Below the pieces are notes generated by a model that had not been told where the DNA came from, made no database searches, and saw only the letters and a list, made by a program, of their open reading frames with translations. Made by a program: the position numbers and the translations under genes. This document shows, piece by piece, positions 32,900 through 44,258 of a stretch of 64,000 nt of DNA. Positions within the stretch are counted from its first letter, which is position 1, and every line of letters starts with the position of its first letter. Source of the stretch: Elephas maximus indicus (lineage: Eukaryota; Chordata; Mammalia; Proboscidea; Elephantidae); contig NC_064842.1 in assembly GCF_024166365.1 (NCBI RefSeq), positions 19,439,001 through 19,503,000 of the forward strand, read 5' to 3'.

Positions 32900-34108
32900 T
32901 AGCGGTTGCAGCAGTACATCAACAGGGAACTGCTAGAAATTCAAGCGATTCAGAAGAGGACTTGGAACCAGGGATATCATTGCTGATGTCAGATGGATCC
33001 TGGCTGAACGCAGAGAATACCAGAAAGATGTTTACCTGTGTTTTACTGACTGTGCAAAGGCATTCAACTATGTGGATCATAACAAATTATGAATAACATT
33101 TTGAAGAACAGGAATTCCAGAACACTTAATTGTGCTCATGAAGAACCTATACACAGACCAAGAGGCAGTTGTTCAAACAGAACAACGGGATACCGTGTGG
33201 TTTAAAGTCAGAAAAGAGGTGTGTCAGGGCTGCATCCCCTCACCATACTTATTCAGTCTGTATGCTGAGCAAATAATCCAAAAAGCTGGACTACATGAAG
33301 AACAGGGCATCAAGATTGGAAGAAGGCTCGTTAACAACCTGTATTATGCAGATGATACAATCTTACTTGCTGAAAGTAAAGAGGACTTGAAACACTGATG
33401 AAGGTCAAAGACCACTGTCTTCCACATGGATTATATCTGAACATAAGGAAAACAAAAATCCTCACAACTGGACCAATAAGCAACATCACGACAAAGGAAG
33501 AAAAGACTGAAGCTGTCAAGGATTTCATTTTACTTGGATCCACTATCAACACCCACAGAAGCAGCAGTCAAGAAATCAAATGATGAACTGAAAGAAACAA
33601 ATCTGCTGCAAAAGACTTCTTTGAAGTGTTAAAAAGCAAAGATACAACTTTAAGGACTAAGGTGCACCTGACCCACGGCAATGTTTTCAATCGCCTCACA
33701 GGCATGTGAAAGCTGGACAACGAATAAGACCAAGGAAGAACTGATGCCTTTGAATTATAGTGTTTAATACACCATGGACTACCAAAAAAACGAACAAATC
33801 TGTCTCGGAAGAACTATAGTTAGAATGCTCTTTAGAAGCAAGGATGGCGAGACTTCGTCTCACATACTACTGACACGTTATCAGGAGAGATCAGTCCCTG
33901 GAGAAGGACATCACGCTTGGTAAAGCAGAGGGTCAGCAAAAAAGGTGAAGATCTTCAATGAGATGGACTGACACAGTGGTTGCTACAATGGGCTGAAACA
34001 GAACAACAACTGTTGGCATGGTACAGGATTGCTCAGTGTTTTGTTCTGTTGTACACAGGGTTGCTATGAGTCAGAACCGACTCCATGACACCCAACAAGA
34101 ACAACATA
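32900..34108 (+). mobile_element. RTE/BovB-type LINE, reverse-transcriptase part to 3' end
   Basis: 5'-truncated. In the frame 33,132-33,398 one reads EVCQGCIPSPYLFSLYAEQII and LYYADDTILLAES, i.e. the QGC..SPYLF and YADD motifs of the reverse transcriptase. A stop at 33,396 and a shift lead into 33,398-33,583 (KTKILTTGPISN, FILLGSTINTH). The end is 'GGGTTGCTATGAGTCAGAACCGAC...CAACAAGAACAACA'. Inactivated by several stops and shifts. Confidence 0.93.
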
Positions 34109-34767
34109 TTTTACTTATGTTTATTCTGCTTCCCTTCTACTGACTGTGAACCAACAAAGGAATTTTTTTTTTTTAACCTTTTTCCTTTCCTATCTGCCCA
34201 GTACTCATAACAACGTCTGACAAATTTTAAGTGCTCGAAACATTTTTGTTGAGTGTTGAATGAATTCTTCAGAGTGGCCCTTTTCTTCTGAACCAAAGTA
34301 TTTTTTTCAGGGTGCTTAATATTTTTTGGTATAAAATTAGTTTCATTAATTGAAATTAGTTTATATTCAAGTAAGAAAAAAAGGTGAAAAAAACAACTCG
34401 TTGGTTTTTTTTTTTTTTTTGGTTTTGGTACTGATCCCTGCTCTAATTCTCTAGGTTAGAAGAAAAAAGAAAATTGCACTGACTGCATTAACATTCCAAT
34501 TCACTGACTCCCATGGCTGAAAGAAACGAAGACGGCCAAAGACGCAGCTAATCACCGTGAGAAGTTCGGCCCCTTTACTGAGTTCTTCTCTTCTTGGTGC
34601 AATTGCTTGTGACAGGAGTAGGCCTCTACTAGCTGCTGCTTTTGCTTAGTCCAGGCCACTTACCTATGGGCAAGACACGGCAATTCTTAGCCCTTGACCT
34701 CAATGGTTCTTAACCCTATCAGATACAACATTCGCTTTCACAGCAAATAATCTAAGACACCCTCTTA
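34109..34767. other. Unassigned sequence
   Basis: Contains poly-A and poly-T runs (about 34,376-34,420). No exon or repeat recognised. Confidence 0.45.
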
Positions 34768-34969
34768 ACCCCATGGCGGCTGAGTTGATTTTGACTCATA
34801 GAGATCCTACAGGACAGAGCAGAACTGCCCCATAGGGTTTCCAAGGCTGTAAATCTTTACAGAAGCAAACTGCCACATCTTTCTCCTTCGGAGCAGATGG
34901 TGAGTTCAAACTGCAGTCCTTTCGCTTAGCAGCCAAGCGCTTAATTAACCATTGTGCCAACAGTGCTCC
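34768..34969 (-). mobile_element. AfroSINE long form
   Basis: Antisense copy with 'GTAAATCTTTACAGAAGCAAAC' middle block and 'GCCAACAGTGCTCC' head. Confidence 0.9.
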
Positions 34970-35017
34970 TTCATTATGCCTTCTCTACTATCCTGAAATT
35001 ATATATAACCTACCCAT

Positions 35018-35163
35018 TAAAAACCCGTTTCTGTCAATTCCGACTCACCACAACCCTATAGGACAGAGCAGAACTGCCCCAATGAGTTTCCAAGGAGCGC
35101 CTGGTGGATCTGAACTGCTGACCTTTTGGTTAGCAACCATAGCTCTTAACCACTATGCCACAG
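35018..35163 (-). mobile_element. AfroSINE short form
   Basis: Antisense copy; the tail block is slightly deleted ('CGTTTCTGTCAATTCCGACTC'). Confidence 0.9.
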
Positions 35164-35221
35164 CCTGCTCGAGTGAATGAACAAACATGCTCTCCATTAC
35201 GCATATTTCCAATAAATAAAT

Positions 35222-35279
35222 AAATGGAAAATAACAATAAAATAATGTACTTCGATATGTAAATGCTTGAACGTGACTA
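35222..35279 (+). repeat. Left copy of a 58-60 bp direct repeat
   Basis: 'AATGGAAAATAACAATAAAATAATGTACTTCGATATGTAAATGCTTG' (given in parts elsewhere) is repeated at 35,491-35,550 with about 85% identity. The pair brackets the old AfroSINE. Confidence 0.85.
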
Positions 35280-35283
35280 CGCT

Positions 35284-35478
35284 TTGTTGTTGTTAGTTCC
35301 TGTTCAGTCGATTCCAACTCATGGTGACCCCATGTGTGCAGAGTAGAACCGCGCCATAGAGTTTTCAAGGCTGTGACCTTTCAGAAGTAGACTGCCAGGC
35401 ATGTCTTCCAAGGCACTTCTAGGTGGGCGCAAACTGCCAACCTTTCGGCTAATAGTTGTGTATCACCCAAGGACTCCT
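35284..35478 (-). mobile_element. AfroSINE, ancestral-type subfamily
   Basis: It differs from the common forms: 'ATGGTGACCCCATGTGTGCAG', 'CCAGGCATGTCTTCCAAGGCAC' and 'CACCCAAGGACTCC'. The same subfamily occurs at 51,372-51,542 and 54,928-55,119. Confidence 0.88.
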
Positions 35479-35490
35479 CTGTAATGAAAC

Positions 35491-35550
35491 GAATGGAAAA
35501 TAACATGATAAAATAATGTATTCCAATATGTAAATGCTTGGGCACAACTA
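35491..35550 (+). repeat. Right copy of the 58-60 bp direct repeat
   Basis: Second copy of 35,222-35,279, immediately after the AfroSINE head and 12 bp of other sequence. Confidence 0.85.
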
Positions 35551-35685
35551 AACTCTAAGACATAAATGAAGGAGCCAGATCTTTGCACCACCTTATAACA
35601 AACAGATTTGGAATTGAGTGAAGAAAGAATAGCCAAACAAATATTGTAGCCCTTCCTTCATATGTGGCATTTTTGAAATAATAGC

Positions 35686-36225
35686 TGTGATAGCCAGCTA
35701 CCAAGGTGGCTCCCCTCTACCAACCCCCCCCCCCCCCAGCCCAACGATCTCTACCTCTTGGTATTCACACCCTTTTATCAGGGTTGTACCAGGGCTGGTC
35801 TGTGATATCATACAATGGAAGTGAAGGTATGCCACTTCTGAAATAAGGTTATAAAAGATTTCAACTTTTGTCTTAGGCAACTACTCTTTTTCTCTTGGAT
35901 CTCTTGCTTTGGGGAAAGCAAGCTGCCATGTTGTGAGCAGCTCTAGGGAGAAGCTTGCATAGTGAAGAAATGAAGCCTCTGGCCAACCGCCAGCAAGGCT
36001 GACTCAAAACCTTGTGAGTGAGCTTAGAAGCAAACACTCCGGCCCCAACTGAGCCATGATATGATAGCGGAACCAGCTAACAGTTTGACTGGAACCTCAT
36101 GAGACCCCCCTGGATCAAAGCCACCTTGCTAAGCCGCTCCCAGATTCTTGACCCTCAGAAACTATGTGAAATAATAAATGCTTGTTGTGGAGCACTTTGT
36201 TACACAGCAACAGATCACTAAGACA
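35686..36225 (+). mobile_element. MaLR (MLT1-like) solo LTR
   Basis: TGTGATAGCCAGCTACC start, 'GGTTATAAAAGATTTC' TATA-like stretch, 'CAAGCTGCCATGTTGTGAG', 'GTGAAATAATAAATGCTTG' polyadenylation region and ...CACTAAGACA end. It contains a C-run at 35,726-35,738. Confidence 0.8.
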
Positions 36226-37282
36226 TGACTAAATAAGTATACCTGGGGTGCCAGCATAAATGCAGTCTGAAAAAAGGTATTATACTGGTGACACAAATAC
36301 AAATACCAGGAGTGGTAGGACCATCTATAACGTGATTTCCCAAAATTGGGAAAACATCTGGTAAAGCTCCAAACCAAAAAGAAAAGAAAAACAATCTTCA
36401 CAACTGACTGAGAGGTAACATTCCTGAAACGATCATGTGTAATACACCAAAACCAAAAAACCAACCCAAAACTTTGTGTTAACATATAAAGGGTTAAATT
36501 CTAGGTTCCTGGAATAAAATAGCCTTTTAGCTCCACAAATTCCTGTCGGGATATGTAAAAAGTTGTGAGAAGCACAGGACAGTTCTTTCTGCATGGGATA
36601 ATGAGTATCCTGGCACTAAAAGCCAGTAGAACCCTGCAATAATCACGATGACCAAAAATTTAAAAAATAACCCCCCCAGAGGGAGGGGCCAGGTCTTACG
36701 GCCATGTTAAAAACACAGCTTTACATGGTGTGAATCATCATTCCAGGAGCTTTTAGTCCCATTAGCGAGGTCCAAACATTCTGTCTAAAGAAGTAAGAGG
36801 AAATCCGAATGGCCTGCCCTCAGCTACCTGAGCCTATCTTTGGCCATTCAGTTGAGACATGTTAGCTTCAGGCAGTCTATTCTGTTCATTCCAGTAAATA
36901 ATTCTTTCACTGGAAAGGATTCAGTCACCTATGATTTCAAATCACACCTGCACTGTACCTTAAAAAAAATCCATCTCCTTGGTATTTTAAAATTATTTAA
37001 TTTACATGTTTCAAAACGTTCTATTTTGTTAATTTTATCTATCTTCATAAATGTGGTCTTGGAACTGATATACACTAAACCATTGCAGTTTGAAGGGCTG
37101 TCAGTCATCAACATGCCTGGATCCCATTAACATGTGCATAGTTGCAATCTATGCTTTGTTTTCTGAATACTTCATATTTTCCATTTTAAGTTGCTACGTT
37201 AATATTTATTCCATGACAAACCAAGGGACTGCTAAAAGGAAACACTGAAGATTTCTGAGTTTACAATATACCTTTCACATAT
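36226..37282. other. Unassigned sequence
   Basis: No exon or family recognised. Minor feature: CCCCCCC near 36,671. Confidence 0.5.
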
Positions 37283-37454
37283 GGTCCCTGGTGGCACAGT
37301 GGTTAAGAACTCAGCTACTAGCCAAAAGGCCAGCAGTTCAAATCCACCAACCACTCCTTAGAAATTCATGGGGCAGCTCTGCTCTGTCCAATAGGGTTGC
37401 TATGAGTCTGAATGGACTCTACAGCAATGGTTTTTCGTTTTGTTTTTTTTTTTT
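37283..37454 (+). mobile_element. AfroSINE short form
   Basis: Head 'GGTCCCTGGTGGCACAGTGG', poly-T end. It ends against the MaLR LTR. Confidence 0.93.
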
Positions 37455-37458
37455 AATA

Positions 37459-38074
37459 TGGTGCAGTGGGCAGAATGGTCCTCCAAAGATGTCCACGCCC
37501 CAGTCCCTGAAAATCTGTGAATATGTTACATGCCAAAAGGGACTCTGCAGATGTAATTAAGGTTATGGGCCCTAAAACAGGGAGACTATACTGGAATATT
37601 TGGGTGGGCCCCATCTAATTACATGAGCCCTTAAAAGCAGATAATCTTCTCTGGAGGTAGAAGAAATGTAGTAGTAGAAAGGGGAGGTCAGAGATATTCG
37701 AAGCATGAGAAAAACTCAGTGTGCCACCGCATGTTAGAAGATGGAAGAAGGCAGATGAGGAATGTAGGTGGCTTTAAGAAGCTGAGAGAGCTCCTGGCTG
37801 ACAGGCAGCAAGAAATGGAACTCAGCTCTATAACCACAAGGAACTGAATTCTGCTCACAATCTCAATGCACTTGGAGCAGATTTGTTCCCAGGGCCTCCA
37901 GATAAGAGCCCAGGCTAGCCAAACCTTGATTTCAGCCTTCTAAGACCTGGAGCAGAGGACCAGCCTACCTCACCTGGACTTCTGATCTACACAACTGTGA
38001 GATAACAAATTTATGTTGTTTTAAGCTGCTAAGTTTATGGCAATTTGTTACAGATGCAACAGAAAAGGAATACA
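37459..38074 (+). mobile_element. MaLR (MLT1-like) LTR
   Basis: 'GGGCAGAATGGTCCTCCAAAGATGTCCA' opens it, 'GTGAATATGTTACATGCC' and 'GTGGGCCCCATCTAATTACATG' follow, and it closes 'GTTGTTTTAAGCTGCTAAG...GAATACA'. Same subfamily as 51,771-52,238 but opposite orientation. Confidence 0.85.
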
Positions 38075-38143
38075 TATGAAGACAGAATTCTTTTCTCATC
38101 TATACTAAACAAAAAAGAAAAACGGAGATTCTACCATGGATAA

Positions 38144-38342
38144 AGGAGCTCCAATGGCACAGCAGTTAAAGCACTCGGCTGCTAACTGAAAGGTCGGCAG
38201 TTAGAACCCACCAGCTGCTTCGCAAGACTAAGATGTGGTAGTCTGCTTCTGTGAAGATTTACAGCCTTGGAAACCCCGGGGGCAGTTTTACTCTGTCCTT
38301 TAGGGTCGCTTTGAGTCAGAATCAACTTGACAGCAACAGTTT
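38144..38342 (+). mobile_element. AfroSINE long form
   Basis: Duplication TACCATGGATAA / TACCAAGGATAA (38,132-38,143 and 38,343-38,354). Confidence 0.94.
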
Positions 38343-38360
38343 TACCAAGGATAATGTCCA

Positions 38361-38526
38361 TAAAAAAAAAAAAAAGCTGCTGCCGTTGAGTTGATTTGGA
38401 CTCACAGTGACCCTATGGGGCAGAGTAAAACTGCCCCACAGGGTTTCCAAGGCGCAGCTGGTGGATTTGAACTGCTGACCTTTTCATTAGCAGCCAAGCT
38501 CTTAACCACTACGCCACCTGGGCTCT
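38361..38526 (-). mobile_element. AfroSINE short form in its neighbour's target duplication
   Basis: Perfect 12 bp duplication GGATAATGTCCA (38,349-38,360 and 38,527-38,538), which overlaps the right duplication of the preceding SINE. It therefore inserted second. Confidence 0.96.
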
Positions 38527-38538
38527 GGATAATGTCCA

Positions 38539-39059
38539 CAGGAGGGCAGATTTATAATTGTTCCTTCTGCTCAGACAGACTCATGAATCACTGTTTCTAC
38601 ATTAAGTGGTGGAAGAAGCGCCAGCCCAAGCAGCATATTTGGAATGAGAAAATTAAGACTAGCTCCTATTAACCAGTTAAACTACAGTAAAATTCAAGAA
38701 CTGACAATGTTTTCCAAGAGATTATTTTCCAAGGGGTGACTAAGATCCAACTTCAGGAAATAAACAGATTAAAAACATCTGTCAGGCCCCACTGTGTTTT
38801 TTTAAACCACACACACCTACGTCGAAAAATATATTTGACCTTTTCTATCCCATTCCCATGATTCCCTTCCCTCATTCATTTGATCACCCTATTTTAACAA
38901 TCAAAGAAAAAATCCAACAACATACTAAGTAAATGTACAATAAGAAAAAAACGGAAATAGATATCTGTATCTGGCACAATGAGAAGGGGACCAGGTGACC
39001 TTTTCGTGCCATTTATGTACTGTCATCTCTTGTAATAATATTGCCTAGGTAAGATCACA
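38539..39059. other. Unassigned sequence
   Basis: Nothing recognised. Confidence 0.45.
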
Positions 39060-39690
39060 TTCATTCAATAAATATTTACAAAATACCTTCTAGTGACATG
39101 CCCTGTTGTAGATACTGGTGATGGTGTGGTGCTATCAAGGAACTTACAGTCTAGTGGGATGCACAGAATTTTAACACATGTAGTAACTGAAACGTGGAGA
39201 AAGTACAACTAGGGTACAGAAGTTCACTCAAGTCTGATGAATACGGCTAAGCTACTGCCAGAAGGAGCTGGAGGCTGCAGCTGGTCATCGTTGGATCAGG
39301 GCGTTCCAGACAGAAGGACCAGCATGTATAGAGACCCTGCAGCAACCTGTTCAGATAACTAAAAAAGTTCACTGTGTGAACACGCAGTGTGTATATGGGG
39401 GAGAGGCGGGGAGAAGTAGTAGGGGACTGGTGGGAGATGTGCCTTTAACAGTCACGTAGGCGACACATCATAAACGGCATTAGACTTTATCCTGTAGGTG
39501 AATTTTAAGCAGATGAATGGTACAGTCATTTATGTTTCAGAAAGATAACTTTGGTATCAGACTGGAAGACAGATTAAAAAGAACAGAGACTAAAACTAGT
39601 CAGGAAGCGATTACAACAAATAAACATAATGAGAACCCAAACTTAAGAAGCAACAATAGAGATGGGGATAAAGGAACCAATTTAAAGGAT
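39060..39690 (-). mobile_element. L2 3' end
   Basis: 'CATTCATTCAATAAATATTTAC', 'GGAACTTACAGTCTAGTGGG' and 'GGGCGTTCCAGACAGAAGG...CAGCATGTATAG' are antisense L2 3' UTR and ORF end. Confidence 0.7.
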
Positions 39691-40517
39691 ATTCAGAAAG
39701 CAAACTACATGAGAGACATCACAGGTTCCCAACTAACTGCCATTCCCAACTCCCTGTCTTTCTTACCCATAGCTCACATAAAGGGTAGAAAAGACAGATA
39801 CTCACTTCTTCAGCGCCATCAGTCACATGTGACCTATGGACAATGCCTTGTGGGGGAGGGAGGCTGGCTCTGGGAAAGCTTTTTATTTTTCTTTCTTCCC
39901 TCATATCCTGCTAAATGAGGATACTTTGTTTGGAGCTATGGCAGCTATTTTACAACTATGAGGGGACACATCAAGGACAAAAGCCAGCATGCTGAGGATG
40001 GCAGAGTGGGATGGCAAGTCTTGGTCCTTGATGTCACGGTTAAGCTGCTGAACCCACCCAGGGACTATCTTTGGACTCAAGGTAAGTATCCTCCCAGTTT
40101 AACCACTTATTGTCAAGCTCTGTTACTTTCAGACAGAATCAACCAAACTAAAACAAGTAGGGGGGGCTGTGGCTGACTGTAAAGAGGAGTTTAGGTAGGC
40201 TTACTCCCAAGTTTCTGGCTTGGGAAACGAAGAAGAAGGTGCCAGTTACCAACACAGAATTACAACAAAAGAGGTGTTTTGTTTGTTTGTTGGTGGTTGA
40301 AGGTGGTGAAGTAGGGCGAGGAGGAACATTTGTTCCTGGGCCTGTTGATCTGGAGATATTACGCAGTCATGCAGGTGAAGAGGTACATTATATGTATTAG
40401 TCTACCCAGTGTATGAGCCTAGAACTCAGTAAAAAAGTCTAAATAAGATCTACAGATGGGAAGTCAGAGCTTACTATTCCTGTGCAATCTCACACTCCTG
40501 GAAAAGTCTAACGGGCA
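39691..40517. other. Unassigned sequence
   Basis: No exon or repeat recognised. The plus-strand open frame 39,517-39,918 begins in L2 debris and has no domain. Confidence 0.45.
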
Positions 40518-40684
40518 TTAAAAAAAAAACAAAAACCTGTTGCTGTCAAGTCGATTCAGACTCATACTGACCCTACAGAACAGAGTAGAGCTGCCCCACA
40601 GTAATTTCGAGAAGCGGCTGGTGGATTTGAACTGCAGACCTTTTGGTTAGCAGCCAAGATCTTAACCAGTGCACCACCAGGGCT
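40518..40684 (-). mobile_element. AfroSINE short form
   Basis: A-rich tail at 40,518, 'GCACCACCAGGGCTCC' head. First of two copies in a row. Confidence 0.93.
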
Positions 40685-40698
40685 CCCTAATGAACATA

Positions 40699-40853
40699 AA
40701 ACCTGTTCCCAAACCCATTGCCATCGAGTCAATTTCAACGCATAGCAACCCTACAGGACAGGGTAGAACTGCCCCATAGGATTTCCAAGAAGCAATATGA
40801 ACTGCTGACCTTTGGTTAGCAGCCAAGTTCTGAACCACTGTGCCACAAGGGCT
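40699..40853 (-). mobile_element. AfroSINE short form, adjacent copy
   Basis: Duplication CCCTAATGAACATA / CCCTAATGGACATA (40,685-40,698 and 40,854-40,867). The site begins in the last bases of the neighbouring SINE. Confidence 0.95.
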
Positions 40854-41239
40854 CCCTAATGGACATAGGAGGGTCAAGAGAATGGAGTCCAGACAAAAAA
40901 AAATTCCTTTATCTGAAGAGTCTTAGAAAGTTTCTTTACTACTAAGACTCTAAGATGTACAGATACTACTTAAGAATAGCAAAAATTTTGTTTCTAGAAT
41001 GTACGTTCACAATACTGCATACTTTTACTTTATAAAAATTAGTCAGTAGCCAAGCTAATATAAAAATTACAAAATCTGGACCTATGAAAAATGAAGACTT
41101 TTAAATCAGACTTGTGCTAAAGTGACTACATGAGAGATCTGTCCTAGTAACTGAAATGAATCTGAGTCACCTGCTTTGCTATATACATGCCAGTAAACCA
41201 GGAATATGTGAATAACCTCATTCCAAAGACTCAGAAAAT

Positions 41240-44055
41240 AACTCCAGGGCGTGTTTTATTGGTGGTAGATTACCCCAAAGTACAGAGCAACATAACCACT
41301 GAGAAGGCAGCAAGCAATAATTCAGCAACACTATATATAATCAATGGAATGCTTGAAGATAGATGTCCCAGGCATTACAGAGCTGAAATAGATTGGTATC
41401 AGCCATTTTGAATCAGACAATCGTATGGTCAACTACTCCAGGAATGACGACTGTAGAGGAACAGAGTAGTGTTCACAGTCAAAAAGAAAATTTTAAGATA
41501 TATCCTTAAGTACAATGCTATCAGTGGTAATATAATATCCGTACGCCCTCATGGAAGCTAACATGACTATATCCAAATATACGCACTGACCACTAAGGCC
41601 AAAGATAAAGCTTCTGCAGTCTGAAACTGATCAAACATACAATCAAGATACACTGATAATTACTGGTAACTGGAATGCAGAAGTTGGAAACAAAGAAGAA
41701 GGATCAGCAGTTAGAAAACATGGTCTTGGTAAAAGAAATGACGCTGGAGATTTTGTGACTGAATTTTGCAAGACCAATGTCTATTCACTGGAAATACCTT
41801 TTTTGAACAACATAAACGGTGACCGTACACATGGACCTCACCAGACGAAATACACAGGAATCAAATTGACTACATCTGTGGAAAGAGACAATGGAGCAGC
41901 TCAACACCATCCGTCAGAATAAGGCCAGGAGCCGACTGCAGAACAGACCACCAATTGTTCATATGCAAGTTCAAATTGAAGCTGAAGAAAATTAAAACAA
42001 GTCCATGAAAGCCAAAGTACAACTTTCAGTATATCCCAGCTAAACTTAGAGGCCATCTTAAGAATAGATTTGATGCACTAAACACTAATGACCGAAGACC
42101 AGATGAGTTGTGGGATGATATCAAGGATATCGTACATAAAGAATGCAAGAGGTCATTAAAAAGACAGGAAAAAAAGAACAAAATAGATGTCAAGAGAGAC
42201 TCGGAAACTTGTTCTTGAATGCAGAGTAGCTAAAGTGAATGGAAGAAATGATGAAGTAAAACAGCTGAACAGAAGATTTCAAAGGGCAACTCAAGAAGAC
42301 AAAGTAAAGTACTAAAATGACATGCCCAACGACCTGGAGTTAGAAAACCAAAAAGAAAGAACAGGTGCGGCATTTGTCAAGCTGAAAGAACTGAAGAAAA
42401 AATTGAAGCCTCGAGTTGCAATACTGAAGGATTCTACAAGGAAAATACTGAACGATGCACGCAGCATCAAAAGATGCAGAAATACAGAGTCACTGTACCG
42501 AAAAGAGGTGGTTGACATTCAACCATTTCAGGAAGTAGCACATGATGAAGAATCGATGATACTGAAGGAAGAGGTCCAAGCTTCACTGAAGGCACTGGTG
42601 AGAAACAAGCCTCCAGGAACTGAAAGAGTAACAACTGAGATGTTTCAACACATGGATGAAGCGCTGGAAGCTCTCACTCATCTATGCCAAGAAATCTGGA
42701 AGACAGCCATGTGGCCAACCAACTGGAAGAGATCCATATTTGTGCCCATTCCAAAGAAAGGCAATCCAACAGAATGGGGAAATTATCGAACAATATCAAT
42801 GATACCACAGGCTGAAGATCATTCAAAAATGGTGGCAGCAGTATCTCGACAGGGAACTGCTGGAAATTCAAGCCAGATTCAGAAGACGACTTGGAACGAG
42901 GGATATCACTGCTGACATCAGATGGATCTTGGCTAAAAGCAGAGCATATCGGAAAGATGTTTACCTGTGTTTTATTGACTAAGCAAAGGCATTCAAATGT
43001 GTGGATCATAACAAATTATGGATACCACTGGGAAGAATAAGAATTCCAGAAAACTTCACCGTGCTCATGCCGAACCTGTACACAGACCAAGAGGCAGCCA
43101 TTCAAACAGAACAATGGGATACTGCATGGATTAAATCAGCAAAGGTGTGCGCCAGGGTTGTATCCTTTCAACATACTTATTCAAGCTGTATGCTGGGTAA
43201 ATTCAAGAAGCTGCACTATATGAAGAATGTGGTATCAGGACTGCAGGAAGGCTTATTAACAATCTGTGATATGCAGAAGACACAACCTTGCTTGCTGAAA
43301 GTGAGGAGGACTTGAAGCACTTACTGAGGAAGATCAAAGACCACAGTCTTCAGTATGGACTGACCTCAACATAAAGAAAACAAAAATCCTCACAACTGGA
43401 CCAATAAGCAACATCATGATAAGAAAACATCATGGAGAAACCACTGAAGTAACCAAGAATTTCATTTTACTTGGATCCACTGTCAACACCCATGGAAGCG
43501 GCAGTCAAGAAATCAAAGGATGTATTGCATCGGGCAAATCTGCTGCAAAAGACCTCTTTAAAGTGTTAAAAAGCAGGTATCACTTTGAGGACTACGGTGC
43601 ACCTGACCCAAGCCACGGTGTTTCAATCGCCTCATATGCACGCGAAAGCTGGACAATGAGTAAGGAAGACCGAAGAAGGACTGATGCCTTTGAATTACGG
43701 TGTTAACAAAGAATACTGAATATACCACGCAATGCCAGAAGAATGAAAAAAATCTGTCTTGGAAGTGGTACAGCCAGAATGCTCCTCAGAGGTGAGGATG
43801 ACAAGACTTCATCTCACGAACTTTGGACATGTTATTAGGAGGGACCAGTCCATGGAGAAGGACATCATGTTTAGTACAGGGTCAGTGAAAGAGGAAGACC
43901 TCAATGAGATGAACTGACAAAGGGGCTGTAACAATGGACTCAAACACGGTAACCATCATGATGATGGCGCAGGACTGGGCAGTGTTTTTTCTGTTGTACA
44001 CAAGGTCTCTATGAGTTGGAATGGACTCTATGGCATCTAACAACGACAACACACA
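41240..44055 (+). mobile_element. RTE/BovB-type LINE, nearly full coding length, decayed
   Basis: The most complete RTE here. Endonuclease part: 'ITGNWNAEVGNKE' at about 41,655, then 'GLGKRNDAGDFVTEFC' and a decayed R.QIDYI-type segment. This is the end of an APE-type endonuclease. Reverse-transcriptase part: frame 42,322-42,915 (about 198 codons) contains 'FVPIPKKGNPTEWGNYRTIS'; further frames at 43,001-43,315 and 43,416-43,706 (FILLGSTVNTHGSGSQEIK, MSKEDRRRTDAFELRC). The catalytic YADD-type motif is damaged around 43,270 ('ICDMQKTQP' in one frame). The 3' terminus is 'GTCTCTATGAGTTGGAATGG...CATCTAACAACGACAACA'. Not active. Confidence 0.93.
42322..42915 (+). pseudogene. RTE ORF fragment: linker and N-terminal reverse transcriptase
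   Basis: Longest surviving frame of the 41.2-44.1 kb RTE. The first 60 codons are a Lys/Glu-rich linker (LKELKKKLKPR). Then come 'EVQASLKALVRNKPPGTERV', 'EIWKTAMWPTNWKRSIFVP' and 'GNYRTISMI', the entry into the reverse-transcriptase fingers. The frame then shifts and runs into unrelated residues. Confidence 0.85.
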
Positions 44056-44060
44056 TGATT

Positions 44061-44258
44061 AAGGAGACCTGGTTGCTCAGTGGTTAAATGCTCAACTGCT
44101 AAAAGAAAGGAGGGTAGTCTGAACCCACCAGCCACTCCTTGGGAATAAGATGTTGAAGTCTGCTTCTGTAAAGATTACAGCCTTGGAAACTCTATGGGAC
44201 AGTTCTACTCTGTCCTATAAAGTCACTATCAGTCAGAATCAACTCCACAGCAATGAGT
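44061..44258 (+). mobile_element. AfroSINE long form next to the RTE end
   Basis: Head 'GGAGACCTGGTTGCTCAGTGG', starting about 5 bp after the RTE tail. Likely duplication ACACATGAT / TACATGACT. Confidence 0.88.

Noticed and set aside
43001-43315. Separate gene in the 41-44 kb region
   Set aside because: All frames there are collinear parts of one decayed RTE element.
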